Of a stretch of DNA of 64,000 nt, positions 22,531 through 36,200 are shown in pieces. This stretch comes from Aplysia californica (Eukaryota > Mollusca > Gastropoda > Aplysiida > Aplysiidae). The position numbers and the translations under genes were made by a program. The DNA lies in the NCBI RefSeq assembly GCF_000002075.1, contig NW_004797274.1, positions 2,631,435 through 2,695,434 of the forward strand. The letters are read 5' to 3'. The notes under the pieces are model-generated. The model made no database searches, was not told the DNA's origin, and was given only the letters and a program-made list of their open reading frames with translations. Positions within the stretch are counted from its first letter, which is position 1, and every line of letters begins with the position of its first letter.

Positions 22531-24200
22531 TCCAGGGTGAACAGCCCCCGAAGAGGTGGCTTCGCTCATTTTTCTCCCAGAACTAACTTTATCTATTCCC
22601 GGAAACCATCCATTGCACCTGCATCGTGAACCATTAATCACTTAGCCAATTGCATGCGACCAATCAGCGGCCTTTTTTCATACCAACACATGCGTTGTTG
22701 GCACGCGCACGTGTCTACTTTGGCATGTTTCAGGGTCGGATGGGCGGCCTGCACACGTGTGACTGTGTGTGTTTGTCAGGGGGGGGGGGGGGGGGGCACT
22801 AGCGGTCAGGGAGTTGAACATCGCAGATACAAACGTGTCACAGTCTTCTTTTCCCTCGGCAACTGATCACTATTACACTATTACAATGATAAGCTAGTTT
22901 TGACATAGATTACGTTATGAATTGTGCGCTGGTCTATGGAATCAAAAGTTGCCGTATGCTAGGCTCAACACAGCAACAACTTTTTGGTAAACAATAGAGA
23001 TGACACAGGCGTGTGCATTTGAACGAATCTGTCTTTTTTTTTTACACAGTTCATAATATGCAGACATCTCAGGCACTACTTGTGACTTCTCTTTATACAT
23101 TACTTGCTCAGTAACTATTTACATAAAACGACGGGGACAAAACTAGGAAGAAGGGCAGCTGGAAAATTTTTACTTTCACTCCCTCACACAGATACACTGC
23201 TTTGGGGGATCAAACAGCTGTATTTTTTAATGCAAATCACACATATGGCTGCTAAAACTGCCGCAAATAGATTACTTTCAAGAAAATTTCAAATTTGCAA
23301 GACTTCAATGGGAAAGCGGAGGCATGTCCCCTAAACCGCCTAGATTTTTTTTTTTATACCTTCAGGGGGCATAGAGTCTACCCCCTGAAACGCCCTCAAA
23401 TTGATCCAAAATGTGGAAAATTACTATGCCTTTAAGTTTGGCGTAGTTTGCATAAAAAGCCGTTTTGCCTAGCGGTGTGAGAAATTACATTGATAATTAG
23501 CAAGGGAGAGATTTATAATAATAATTTTAATAACCACAACCCAAAATGTCGCATACATGATGGCCCTTGAATGCGTGTATTGGCTCAAATAGGGGATGTT
23601 AAATTTACTGTTGCCTACATTGTACTCTGCATAGATCAAGTGGCGCAAGGATAGTGATTAGACATCTGTCTCATGGCCTGCAGATGGCCAGGGCATAGCC
23701 TATTTCTGGCTAGTTCACGTGGGCCCTACACATGAGCACGTGATGGCACATGGTATGTTTCATGTCATCATTGGCACTGGGCTTTCTCCTCTAGAATAGC
23801 GCAGTACAGTGTGCTGATCTACTCTTTCATCTGTTCTGTGTGACTGTTTGGCAGCTTAAGCAAATTGACAATGTTGGAGAGAAAGCATAATGCTTACAGC
23901 CAACAGCTCAAATTGCAGTCAAAAGAGGGAGATGAGAGAAAAAAAACTTCCCAAAAGTGAAATTTGCTTCAAGCATAGAGTTCCTAATTGTAGGCGGTTG
24001 ACACCGATCACTATTTGAACAACCTCTCAAAACCAATAACTCGGCTACACCAAAGAAAATCTGGCAGTTCTGCAGATTTTTATTGAAACGGACTCCACTG
24101 CGGTCTGTTGTGTATATTTTGACCTCATCAAAGTTGAAAAAAAATCCTGTTTCTTTCTTTTCAAGTAATTTGAGTGTACCTGTTTTTCTCTTTTTTCCAG

Positions 24201-24216
24201 CTCAAACAGATGAAGA
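24201..24216 (+). other. EOGT: 5'UTR segment of the first EOGT coding exon
   Basis: A pyrimidine-rich tract ends in AG at 24199-24200, and 16 nt of leader precede the ATG at 24217. An overlapping ATG at 24210 is in another frame and lacks homology. The acceptor shows that transcription starts further upstream. Confidence 0.7.
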
Positions 24217-27200
24217 ATGATGACCTGTGGTCTGGTCCTCTTCATCCTCTTGCACCATGTGGGTGTGTGTATTTCATTCCCAGACCTGAACCTCCCAGAG
24301 CTTCATGTGCCGTTCTTTTTCAACAATAACCCAGATGTAAAAGCTGCATGTGAAAAGGATGTGTCTTGCCCCTACAAGGTCAGTTTTCCTGTATGTGGGA
24401 TGAAAATAGGACTCCACTGGGAGACCAGTTGATGTTGTTGGTTGCTGTGGTGAAAGGACTTAAGGACTTACCAACACCACTAGTTCACAAAATTTCGTAT
24501 CTGTAGCCCACTCTACCAAGAAGGTTCCCTCATAATGTGAAGTCTTAGAGTGGGAAGCTAGCGCTTCCCATTTATTAAACATAGCCTTTTCACTTCGAGT
24601 TGGGATATTTGATTACACTTGAAACTGTATGATTGTCTGATTCCATTTAAATTGAAAGCTTACTTCCGTTTTAGTGTTTGCATGCTTTGTATGTGGATGC
24701 TTTTTAATGAAATATTTTCAGAACTGTACCACAATTGTTGTAACATACATTCATAAATGTATTTATTTTAAGTTTGTTTTTACTGGATGTAGTTGTACAT
24801 GCTTTATTTTGAATGTCCTGTGTGTATAGGCCTACACTATAGTAAGCCAAATTCCATCAGAATAGTTAAAAGTGTTCTTTTTTTTTCTTTTTTTTTTTAA
24901 ATTGTACTTCATGAACTGTATTTGTTGCTTGACTCTTGCTTTATTTCCCTAGGCTGCCATGGACTCACCTGCATGCTGGGGTTATGAGACTGCGTGCAGC
25001 ACGAAGAATCGACTGAGCAACCCTGACTGCTCGGGAGACAGTAAGTCCTGGTGAGTTCTGTTTGGAGGTGTCCTTGCAAGAGAGGGCTCAAAGGTGTTCT
25101 CCTACCTGCAAAATAGATAAGAGATTTGTAATGAGTGATGATATTTCTCATGGCGTGGTCATTTCTCAGTATTACAAGCATGAAAGTGGATTCTTGCGAT
25201 TGTTACATTTATGTTTTATTTCTGGATTAGTCCACTGTAATACTGGTTCTAATTAACTGTTGCCCTGGGCTAAGCATAGGCTTTATCCCCTATTGAAATA
25301 TTCACCTGGCAGTACCATTATAGGTGCAGCTCAGTGACCTCCATACTTCACTCTTATATCTATATATATGTGATTTTTTGGATTGGAGAAACTCAATTTT
25401 GGTGGCCACTCATCAGACCGAAAGATGTGTCAAGTTGAATACTAACATACATGTATAGTTCATAGAAAATACACCTTCTTCAGAGGTGTTTTAATTAATT
25501 CTGTCATTTTTTAAACTTTTTGTTTTTCCTGTTCTCTTTAGAAAAGAGACAGGGAAATTTGGGGGTCAGGAGGCAAGTAATATGGATAGGTCCTAAATGT
25601 TCATTGGTGTTTTCTGTTGGACTGACAGCTTTCAGCTCATCAGTTTGAGAAGAAATACCCCAAGACCTGGCAGTTGTTCATATATGCAATGGTTCAGTTC
25701 TGCGAACCTGACAGATTGCTAAATATCAAGTTTACATCAGCTCTTAGATTTTTATTTTATTCCCAGCAATGAAGGATGTCATGTGTCCTCAACGGAAGTG
25801 AAGGAACACTTGTGGTATTCATGTCATAAACAGGTAACCTGTAGCGTCCTTCAGCCTTACTTGGCCCTCTTCTTTGGTACTGAGCTCCTATCTTGCTCGC
25901 TCCTTGGTATTGATGAAACTATGGGTCATATTACATGACAGAGAAGCGTGCTCTGATGTATCTCTATGATGCTTTTTGCTTGAACTATTTGTTTTCACAA
26001 ACACTTTTGATCAAACTCTTTGATGAATTTGACCGAGGAGGCTATTTGTATATATTTTTTTTATTATTCTTAATCTTTTGTCATCTTGTTTGTGTCTCTA
26101 AAGAGCTACAGTTTAATTCCACAGGGCACAAAGAAAACAGGAGCAGTTGGATAAGTTCTGGCGAAGAGCTGATTTTGGCTTAGTTTCTGAACACCGCAGT
26201 GAGATGAAAGTTCTGTGCAAGCCGAACAGCGAGGTATTAGCTCTTTTTAATCCTCTATTTTTCGAATGTCTAAGGATCCAGTTTCGCAGATACCATTGAG
26301 ATCTTTTGCTTTTGGTTTCATTATAATTAAGAGTTTTCTGGTTTTAATGTCTACTCTTTTTACTTTGTGTATTGCTTTTTTGCACAGATGATATTTTAAA
26401 TGTGTATTAAGTGGTTATACTTTATTTTTTACTATCAAAGTTGTCTGGATCGCTAACAACAACAACTATCAAAGTTGTGTACAACTTGGTATGTAATTTT
26501 TATTGTTTGACAATTTAAAACCTTTTATGTTTGCATTCAGTGTTAGCGTTTCTTTGTGTTTAGAGTTTATTTAATTTGGGAAATTACTCTTGGTCAAAGT
26601 CATCATAGTGCCAAACAACTGAAAAAATCTCTATCAATATAGCTGAGTAAATCTGGGGAGGTGATTGCTCAAGTTTTTTAGACTTTACTTTTGTATGAAA
26701 GTGAAAAAGTTTCTTTTTCAGTTTTCAACATGTATTGTTTTTGTTAGTCTTAAGTGATTGCAGCTTCTTGCCTCTACCTTTGAATGCTGTCCATTTTATT
26801 GTTGTTCATTTGGCTTGTGAAGTCCTTCACTGGTTTTATTTATTTTTCATCAGCTGGACTCAAGTTTGGAATGTGCCAAGTACCTACGCTACTGCAAAGC
26901 AAAGAATATCTTTTTTGACTTCTCGTCTGCCAACATAGTTAAAGGCCCAGAGAGGTACACATTTTTGTTGTGGTTGTTTTAAGGTCAAAGTCCTTTCTAT
27001 AAATGACCTTTTTGTGGGGGAAGAATCCAGGTGGCTATTTATAAAGATTCAGAAACCATATGTGTCATGATGCGGTGGAATCAGGCGTTCGTCAATTTTT
27101 GGGCATGTGGAGTTATTGGTATCATCTGTATAATCTTAAAGCTTGTGCATTTGTCTTGCCTTCTTTGAAAAAAGCAACCCATTTATTTGAAATAGAAGTC

Positions 27201-30200
27201 GAGATATCTGCAATTGAAGGAGATGGAGCTCACCTTGTTTCAAAGGTTAAATTAGCGAGAAAGTGGCCACCAAAGTTTGGTAATTTCCATAGCTCGAGAG
27301 CCCATGGTAACTGAAAACTTACATTTTTTTCCCAGTGAAATCCACACAAAAATGGGCATGTGGAGTTAAATGAATGGACATAAAGATGTTGAGCCAAAAA
27401 AAAAATCTGTAAAATAATAATAATAATAATAATAATATATAGCATTTATATTGCACATGTCCCCACTCGAAAGCAAGCTCTATGCGGTTTACACTATATT
27501 ATTACCCCAGCAGACCATAGAACACTCAGAAACATTCTCAGCTTCCCGGGAAGCATGCAGTGCAAGCAGCTGGTTAAGCACTCAAACACTAACAAACTGA
27601 CAAGATCTTTCACTGTCTATAGCTGGGTACCCATTCCGACCTAGGTGAAGTGGGGAAAATTCGTGTAAAGTGTCTTTCCCAGGGACACAATGTTGGGCTC
27701 GCAGCTCGAACCCCCGAACCTGCAACCTCACGATTATGAGTCCGGTAGCCTAACCACTAGGCCACCGACAAAAAATAGCCAAGCTGGGTGGAAAATGCCT
27801 GTTTCTTCAATTTCATTATTTTGACAAGCGCCTGATTTCGCCACACTGCCTCACATATGGGATCAACCTGCTGTTAATATCTCTTTTTTTGCAGAAATGC
27901 CAAAATCTTAGTTTCAGGGATGACTGCCTTTGTCGCGATTGTTATTTTGTATGTGTTAAAATCAGACAACACAAGTGTTAACATTTTGTTAGCATTCTAC
28001 TTTTAATTTAAAAAATTTGACAACTTTAAATTGCCCGGAAATACCTATTCCTGCCATGAGTCATATATAAAAAATGTGTTCAATTTCTGTCAATTATGGA
28101 ATGTTTTAGACGTTCATCTCATCTTGCTGATGAGTGTTCTTTCCTTTTCATCTTAATATTAAGTTCTGGACATTCTATAATTCATTGTTAGGAATCGCTA
28201 TCGGGAGGATGTTCTGAAAGAGGGACAAGTTGGAGGTCATTGTACCCTTGATGTCAAAGCTCTCAAAGCAGAAGGGGAACATAAAAGTCCTCTACAGTCT
28301 TGGTGAGTTGTGAGGTTGTGAGAAGGATCGCCTCATTTGCTAGAATATCCAGAGTGTCGGAAAAATGGGATGTTCCATACTTTATCCTGTATGAGCCTAG
28401 CCTCTATGTGTGTCTTTTTGCATGTGATATTGCTTGTTCTATTTTCTTTCAATTCAGTACAGTTTGAAAATTTTGCTAGATTACTTAAGCTGTAACTTTC
28501 TTGTCATAATTGTATAGATCTTTAATACACTTCATACACCATAGTCTTTTAATTTCATTTGAAGTAAAATCTGCCAGTTTCATCAAAAGTAAATAAAAGT
28601 GTTAAAATGCTGTAGTTAGTGGCATCACATAATTGTACTAAAATTATGACTTCAACAATTTCTTGTCTATGTATTTTGTAAGGCAAAATTTATGAGGAGT
28701 AGAAGATTAGGGAAGGAAAATGTGACAATACATCTTTGTGTGAATCTTTAATGCCTGAGGAACTCTAAAATTTATTTTGTTCTTTTTTTTTCCTGTCTCA
28801 CATGCAACAGGTTTTTACCAGAAGGAAGATGGGACAGTTGTTGATACCCACTTTTTCGTAAAGTTTACTATGAGAGAAAGGTCATTGTTTGAGCACCTTT
28901 TGGATCACAATTTTCCTCCCTTGTCTTAAAAGACCTACTTTTAGCCTCGCTGCCAGAATGGCCTGCCTCGTGTTCCACCTGGTAAAAATCTGTTGCATGT
29001 CAGACAGAAAAAAATAAATAGAACAAAATGAGTTCAGTTCGGGTCGATGTTTTGTTTCCTCAGGTTTGCAGAACTAGAACATTACACCTCTCTTCCCTTC
29101 CAGCCGTCAGATGCCAGCAACTGTGATATAGTGTTTGATAAACCTACCTACCTCATCAAATTAGATGCCGGTAGGTCAACTTGACAACTCGTTATTTCAT
29201 CTTAGGGTGCCTAGAGCATTTAGTCGGTAGTCCCTCTTCTTCCTTTTTTATCTGCATTTATCTATTGGCCATTCTGTTTTTCCATAGCACCTCGTAACCA
29301 ATATGATAGTAATGTGTCTTTCATTCACTCATACATACAGACAACAGCAGGACATTGTATTGGCAATCTGTTTTCCAGGATGAAAAGATAAGTATACAAA
29401 CGGTGCAATGGTCTCCACTTAATAACCCAGTCCACCTAAGAACAGGCTTTAATCGTTTAACAATTTTTTCTCTCTATTATTTGCATGCTTGAGAACCTGT
29501 TCTAAAACTAGAAACCTGTGCAGTAGCCTGCTTTGAGCCAAGGGCAATAAACTTTTCTGAACTGTTTTTACCATACTTTGCATGTGCAAAGATACCCTCT
29601 TCAAGGCTAGACAAATATATTAATTATACTGTTACAGAGTTAGATAAGCACAATTGGGGGCTGTTTAGGAGGCCACTTGTTTCAGGTTTCAAATGCACTG
29701 CCAACTTTCAATCTCATGGGCTCCTTGATAGAAACAGCCAAAAGAAATGATGTAGTGCCATTATTGGTAATGGAAGGTTTATTTATATGAAGGAAAAACG
29801 GGCGGAAAGAGGGGTCAGGGGGAAAAGAGAGGAGTTGGTATGAATTAGTGAATGGCGAAAGGTACATTCTACCAACACACTTGCACAGAACATTATTCAA
29901 GGTGGTGCATTAGCTCTGCGAAGTGGGTGAATTGCTATATGCTTTTCGGTTGATGTAATCCCTTGTTTCTCGATCTCACAAGTGATCAAAGCATTCAGTT
30001 GTTTGTCTTATGAAAGCTTACCTTTCCCTTCACACACGCACGCAGCATTCTGATAGGTGCTTTTCATACTTTTGATACGCTCTCAAATCATAGTGACAAT
30101 ATTGCCTCATGGAAGTTCACTCAGAATCCTCTTGTTCTCATTTGCACCCAAAACAATACACACTGATCAGACAAAGGAAACTCAAAATAATTTTTTTAAA

Positions 30201-33200
30201 AACAAAACCAAACCACTCTATCTTCCCACTGGTATCAGTATCACCTACTGGTCATCATTTCATTATTGAATATCAAGGGAAGCCAATGGATGGGATGTGC
30301 CCCCCCAGCCTGCCAGGAATAGGATTGGATGTTCGATGAAAACAAATGGCCAAATATTGAGTTTTTTTCTGTTTCTTTTAAATTAATTCTAGTCATTTTA
30401 GGGTTTACTGCTTAGTGACGTAATTTCATTTTCTTTGAGTAAGTGAAAATTGGGCATTTTGGTCATGTAGTGTACAGCTTTTCAGTTTTACTGTGTCAAA
30501 AAATGTGGCTGTTACCATACAGACTCACTGTCTACTTTAACACTACAGTGTCATCCCCACCACAATACAACAATAGCAATAACAACATTGACTTTGTGTC
30601 GCTTCTCTTGATCCTCAGGAATCAATATGTATCATCATTTCTGTGACTTTGTCAACTTGTATGCTTCTCAACACATCAACAACTCCTTCAGCACAGATGT
30701 CAACATTATCATGTGGGACACGGTGAGCATGGAGTACTGTTCAAGTAACCAAAAAAAGAGGGGAAAAAGGGATGTGTTTATGTTATTCGTGTTACGAAAA
30801 GAAACTACAACTGAACTTGCCTAAATGGACACCTGTCCATGATGAAATCTCCCTGCCCTCTTGATGATTTTTTTTATAATACACCTGTCTAAGACAGAAA
30901 CCTTCACAACCTGGAAACAGACTGAGATATTCCTTCCCATCGGAGGCTTCTAACCTGGCAGAGATGGAAAATGCCGTGCCCGTTCAAACCTTTAAAAAAA
31001 ACGAAAAAACTTCCAAGTTTGATTCCACTGACAATGACTACACCACGCTACCAGATGAGGGAGAGGGGATGGGGTGCAATTTGTAGGTAGCCGTAACTCC
31101 TGTGTGAGCCGAGAGTGGTGCATATGGTCAGGGTGGTTGGGTGTGGTGTGATCTCACCACTGCTTTTCTTCAGAATGCTCAAGTGATGCGCCAGCATAGA
31201 AACTTTCCTGAGCAGCCAGTGGTGAGAAATTTGACCACTGCCTGCTTTTTTAATCTTATAACCAGCCCAGAAAAAGTTCCCCAAATCATTGTTAAATGCA
31301 AGGAAGAGATAGCATTGGTTGATTATGCTTATTACATGGATGGATGGGGCTAAAAGTGGAAACAAAGGAGACACTGAATCGTTTCTGTGTTTAATTGGTT
31401 AAATAGTGGTACAAATGAGATGCAAGCACTGGTGGCAATGGATTAATAAGACTGATGCACACCATTAATAGAGCAGCTAGGATAGCACTTGGGAGGTGTG
31501 AAATTTTGACCACTGCTTGCCAACTAAACTGGTGACCTTTTACCCCTCCACAATGGCCTGGCCCTGTGGACCTTTAATGAAAACTTACTTTATTAAATGT
31601 TCATCACTTTCGGGGTTATGCATATAATGACTGTGTTACACTTTAGATACGTTCCTTTCCCTGATCTATTAGGAATATAAATAAGTCCATATATAATAAG
31701 AGGAGAAAGTGATTTCTTAAATTGTTTTTGAATATTGATCGCTACCATTTCCTTTTTTTCCAGAGTCCAATGCCATATGGAGACTTCTTTAGTCTGACGT
31801 GGAAAGCATTCTCAGATTATCCTGTCATTCCGTTAAAAGATCTGGATGGGAAAAAGGTAATGAAAAATGAAATCACTTCTTTTTCTCTCAGCATATGTCT
31901 TGACATGTGTGAGACTGTCAGGATATACTATGACATGAACACTTTTTAAAAAATCAGAGCCAGATTAGGAAACAGTTGTCAGGATATACAGAGACAGGCA
32001 CACTTTTCTTTTTTTTTAACCAGAAACAGTTTTTGAATTTTAACCCTTGGAGCCCTGACCTACCTGAGCCATACAGGACCGGTGCACCAGAGCTGGTAGG
32101 TTTGCTCTTCTGCATACTTAAGCATGTAGTCGGTGTACAAAAGGGTAAAGATAGAATATACCGGGGTCTGTGAAAAGCTACCTCATCATCATACACAAAG
32201 GACCTGAGTTCAGTTCCCATATAAGGAGAATTTTTATTCAGTATCTCAGCCTTTTTGCTGGGATGTTGTATCCCTCTCTGCGCAGATGGTTATGCTAGTC
32301 AGGGTGGAAGCTTGCTTAAATAAATTATTTAAATTTTGTTGGGTTTTTTTTTTTAAAGATAAAAGGAGAATATGCACTGTGGTTTATAGTCATTGTTTGA
32401 TACAGCATGGGTGGACATTTGGTCCCCCCTCTTTCTCTGATGTTTTTCTTGTTCTCTTCCTGTCATTCTCAAATGGTTTGCCAAGGTCTTGATATTTTGT
32501 CTTGCTGTGGAAAGTTAAAAAGAAAAAAAGACCCATTGACTCAATGGTCATAAGATAGTGTTTGTGGGGAAAAAATGAAGCAATTGATATAAATCAGTAG
32601 TAAAAAGATAGAAAGAAAAAAAAGAAAGCTGAAATTGGAGGATGGTTGAGGCTGTGGTTACTACTACTAATAATAGATAGCATTTGTATAACACAAATTC
32701 CTGCTCAACAGCAAGCTCTATGCACTTTTCAATCCATATTATTTCCCTGGCAGTCCTGACAGAATTCTGAAACAATCTAAACTTCCTGGGAAACATACAG
32801 TGCAAGCTGTCATTTTATAGGCGCTGGAACGCTAACATACTGACAAAATCTTTCGCTGTTTATGGCCGGGTACCCATTTCCACCTGGGTGAAGTGAGGAC
32901 AATTCTTTTAAAGCGCCTTTCTGAAGGACACAATGTTGGGCCTGAGGCTCAAAACCTCACTCCCGCAACTTCGCGATTATGAGTCCAGTAGCCTTACCAC
33001 TAGACTACAGCGTGGAGTATATCGTGAGACCCACCTTTTGATGATCATTTTGCTCTAACTTTTTTCTCAGGTCTGCTTCAAAGAGGCTGTGTTTCCACTT
33101 CTTGCCAGGATGAGGTTCGGCCTCTATTACAACATGCCGCTGGTAAGTGAAAGGAAAGGATTTTGTAATGCCATGTATATGTAAAGCATGCAAAATATCC

Positions 33201-36200
33201 CTTTCATTTCAAGAAAGTTTTGTTTTAATTAACAGAAAAAAACATGTTTATACAATCATACTTGTTCTTATTGTCTGGTCATGAAAATGTCTACTCAACA
33301 AGCCAAGTTTATTGTAGTTTAGAATGGGTCACACAGGGCTGCCTAAATCTACCGATTTTTCCGGTAGATACCGATTTTGGGCCTTTTCTACCGACATACC
33401 GATAAGGTGTAAAAACTACCGGATTTGTGATGGGTGCCGGAGAATAAAAAGAAAAAAACCATTCTGCAGTGCTTCCATTCTTTGTTTTAACGGAAATCCG
33501 TACATTTCTAAAGTTCTGTACTTGCCGCATCATCATATCAACTCCATGCGTTGAGAGAGAGAGAGAGATCAGCACTTGCCTCCGTAACTTGTCAGATATT
33601 TATGGCAACTCTCGGCAATAAGTTGTATTAGAAACTGCCAGATTGCGCATTCCGTACCCTTGTCTACGAGTCTATCTGTGCCGTTCGGTCGGCAATAGTT
33701 TTCACGTGCATATCGGCTGAAATCTGTCTACTCACGATAGATAATCTTCCTCCTTCTTTTCATTCATTCTTTCTTTCTGTCTATCTTCAGTTTTTTTGCT
33801 GTGGCTAGAAAATCTGTGCCTTTAATTCATTTATCCAGAAAACAATTGGGAATTTGGAAGGAAAATCGGTATCGAAGCAAAACATTCTAAAATCTGTCTT
33901 GGTCTAGGGAATTGGTCAGTACCAAGTAAGGATTCTACGCAGGGGGACTCGGGAATTTATTACCCGGGACCTGAGAAAATGCACAAAGTCCCCGAAACCA
34001 AATCTGAAAAGCCGTCAGAGTTCATATTTTACTGGTCGCGTTTGTGATATTACGTTCGGCTTTCCCCAGTCCTCCCCAGTCCGAGAGTGGGTTTCGCGCG
34101 AATGAGTGGCTATGGCGGCAATCGGAAGTGTAGGTGTAATACTGAGACTCCATTGGGAAAATCAAAATCTACTTTCGCTTTCGTTACTGCTCAGAATTGT
34201 CCGATGATAGTTCGTTGACGTTAGATTTAGTTAATAAAAATTTGTAACCTGCAGTTTGTGCCTAAAAAACATTATAGTGTAGCCATAAACGTTAAATCGA
34301 TATTCTCACTGATGTCACTATAATGACAAAAAAAGGAAGAAAAAGAAAACAAGCGTCCTCCAGTTTCTAGATTGTTGGGCCCGTCGTCGTGACCGGTCAA
34401 TGAACCTGTGAGAGTTCTTGAGTACGGCGTGAGCAAGGGACCGGCCGGTGGTTGTTGGGAAAGCCTAATCAAAGTTCATTCAAAGTAGGAGCGTTGCAGG
34501 GCGTCGGGATTGAAGGGAGGTGTTTGATGCAATAAAGTCTACGGCAGCAGGAAAAGGCCGCGGTGCAAGAAACTGATGCTAAAATAAAAACGATAAGTGG
34601 AAGTGCGTAAATGAGGGAACATTAGAGCACTGGCTTGATGATTATATCTTCAAGGTTGGTGTTCCCGGATTTGTCAGTGATGACAAATTGAATAGTAGCA
34701 ATGAGTAAATGCCATTTTCAACCCTCGGAAAGCTCTATGTTGGATGCCTATGCATCATGATGGCTTGTTGCATCACTACATCCCACACTCTCTCAGTCCT
34801 TCCAGCTCCGGCTCTATCGGTACACACTCTCTTTTATTTTCTCTTTTTGCTCTGCCGGGAGCCTAACTATAAAGGTTTTATAAATAAGTTTTGTCTTGCA
34901 TACTTTTTAAAATCGGTGATTGCTGAAACCAAACATGGTTTTGGCAGTTGATGTTCTTCTGGCCTCTCATCAGGCCCAGATCAGGATTCATTTTGTATTT
35001 TTAGGGTAAAACTAGTTAAAATCAATTGTCTGCCATACGTAAGTCACAAAGGACTTATCGGTGTCCTATGCTTGTGTCGGGAAATATGTTTTAATTTAGT
35101 TTCTATTGGTATGGGCTAGGGGTTTTGAAGTCAGTTTGGCAATCACCCTGCACTCAATTCCAGATTCAATACTGAATGATAGGTGCCTTGAACGATAGTC
35201 CATAAAATGATTTTAAAAAACCCAGCCTCGCCTCATTTCATACACACTGTTCTTCATAACTTGTGCACACCCATACACCCCCTTCCTTCCCCACGCACAT
35301 ATTACATATATAGGCACATGCGAGAGCATGGCAACATGCACACACAGACACACATACATATGTGCATGCACAAACAAGTTTTCAAAATATAATTACCCAA
35401 TATCAGGGAAAACAAGTGTGTTCGATGGGGCAACGATCATCTTTTTTTTTTCTTCTTTGTTTTGTACTACCTGATTTTGGGCCAATCTACCTGAAAATGA
35501 CCGTGAATCTACCTGAAATGGGAACTTTGAGGTAGGCAGCCCTGGTCACATGTGTGCAGATTGAGAACTGAGTCATTTGCTATTCATGTACCTTTATCTT
35601 AAACTAACTCCTTTTTTGCAAAAACATTTTATAGATCCAAATTAATCATATATGTTGAAAATAGTGCAAGGTGCTGCTAGCAGGCCTCTCTGACCGTGTT
35701 TTCAGTTTGACTTCTGACCTCCTCACCATCTTTAAATATTTCAATTTAATGTCTTGTGACTGAAACTATCTTGAAGGTAAAACTATCTTTAATGTAATAC
35801 AGTGGAGTCCGTTTAAACCGCACATGGTTAATCCGAAAACAGTGTTAAAACAAAAAAAATGAGATCCCTGATTTTTCTTCGTCTCTTTGAGCCACCTCTC
35901 TAAACTGAAAACCTGGTTAAACCGAAGATAATGTGGCTGTCCTGCAGATATCGGTTTAACACCGTCCTCCTCTGTGCTTATATTGTTTTTGTCTTTGTGC
36001 CTTGTTGTGCCACAGATGCCTGGTTGTTACGGCAGCAGTCTCATACAAGCCTTCTCCCAGCACATCCTGCACAGGCTAGACGTGCCTCAGGAAGGACCAC
36101 TGGTGAGTTAAGGCACATTGAGTAATCGTCGCCTCAGAACTATATGGTCCAAAACGCACTCTTTACTTAAGTACACTTTTGGACAAAATAGCTATGCAGC

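Larger units (their letters stand above)
20442..24200. other. Spacer between the NR2C promoter and EOGT coding exon 1
   Basis: No conserved coding sequence was found. Contents: TCTAGA clusters, a CAGTGGAGTCTGC-type transposon end at 21583, the LINE fragment at 21931, a CAGTGGAACTCGG-type transposon end at 22393 with gattcaacgag subterminal repeats, and a G18 tract at 22779-22796. From 22.8 to 24.1 kb I see nothing recognisable. Part of it is likely EOGT intron if the promoter is shared. Confidence 0.55.

Noticed and set aside
28801-28930. Acceptor-like site followed by a short open stretch ([11 protein letters not shown])
   Set aside because: In the phase required from exon 28192-28302 it meets a stop within a dozen codons, and homology continues directly at 29064.
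31040-31560. Stretch with repeated gaccactgcctgctt/gtggtgagaaa motifs
   Set aside because: Short imperfect repeats without defined ends; not enough to call an element.
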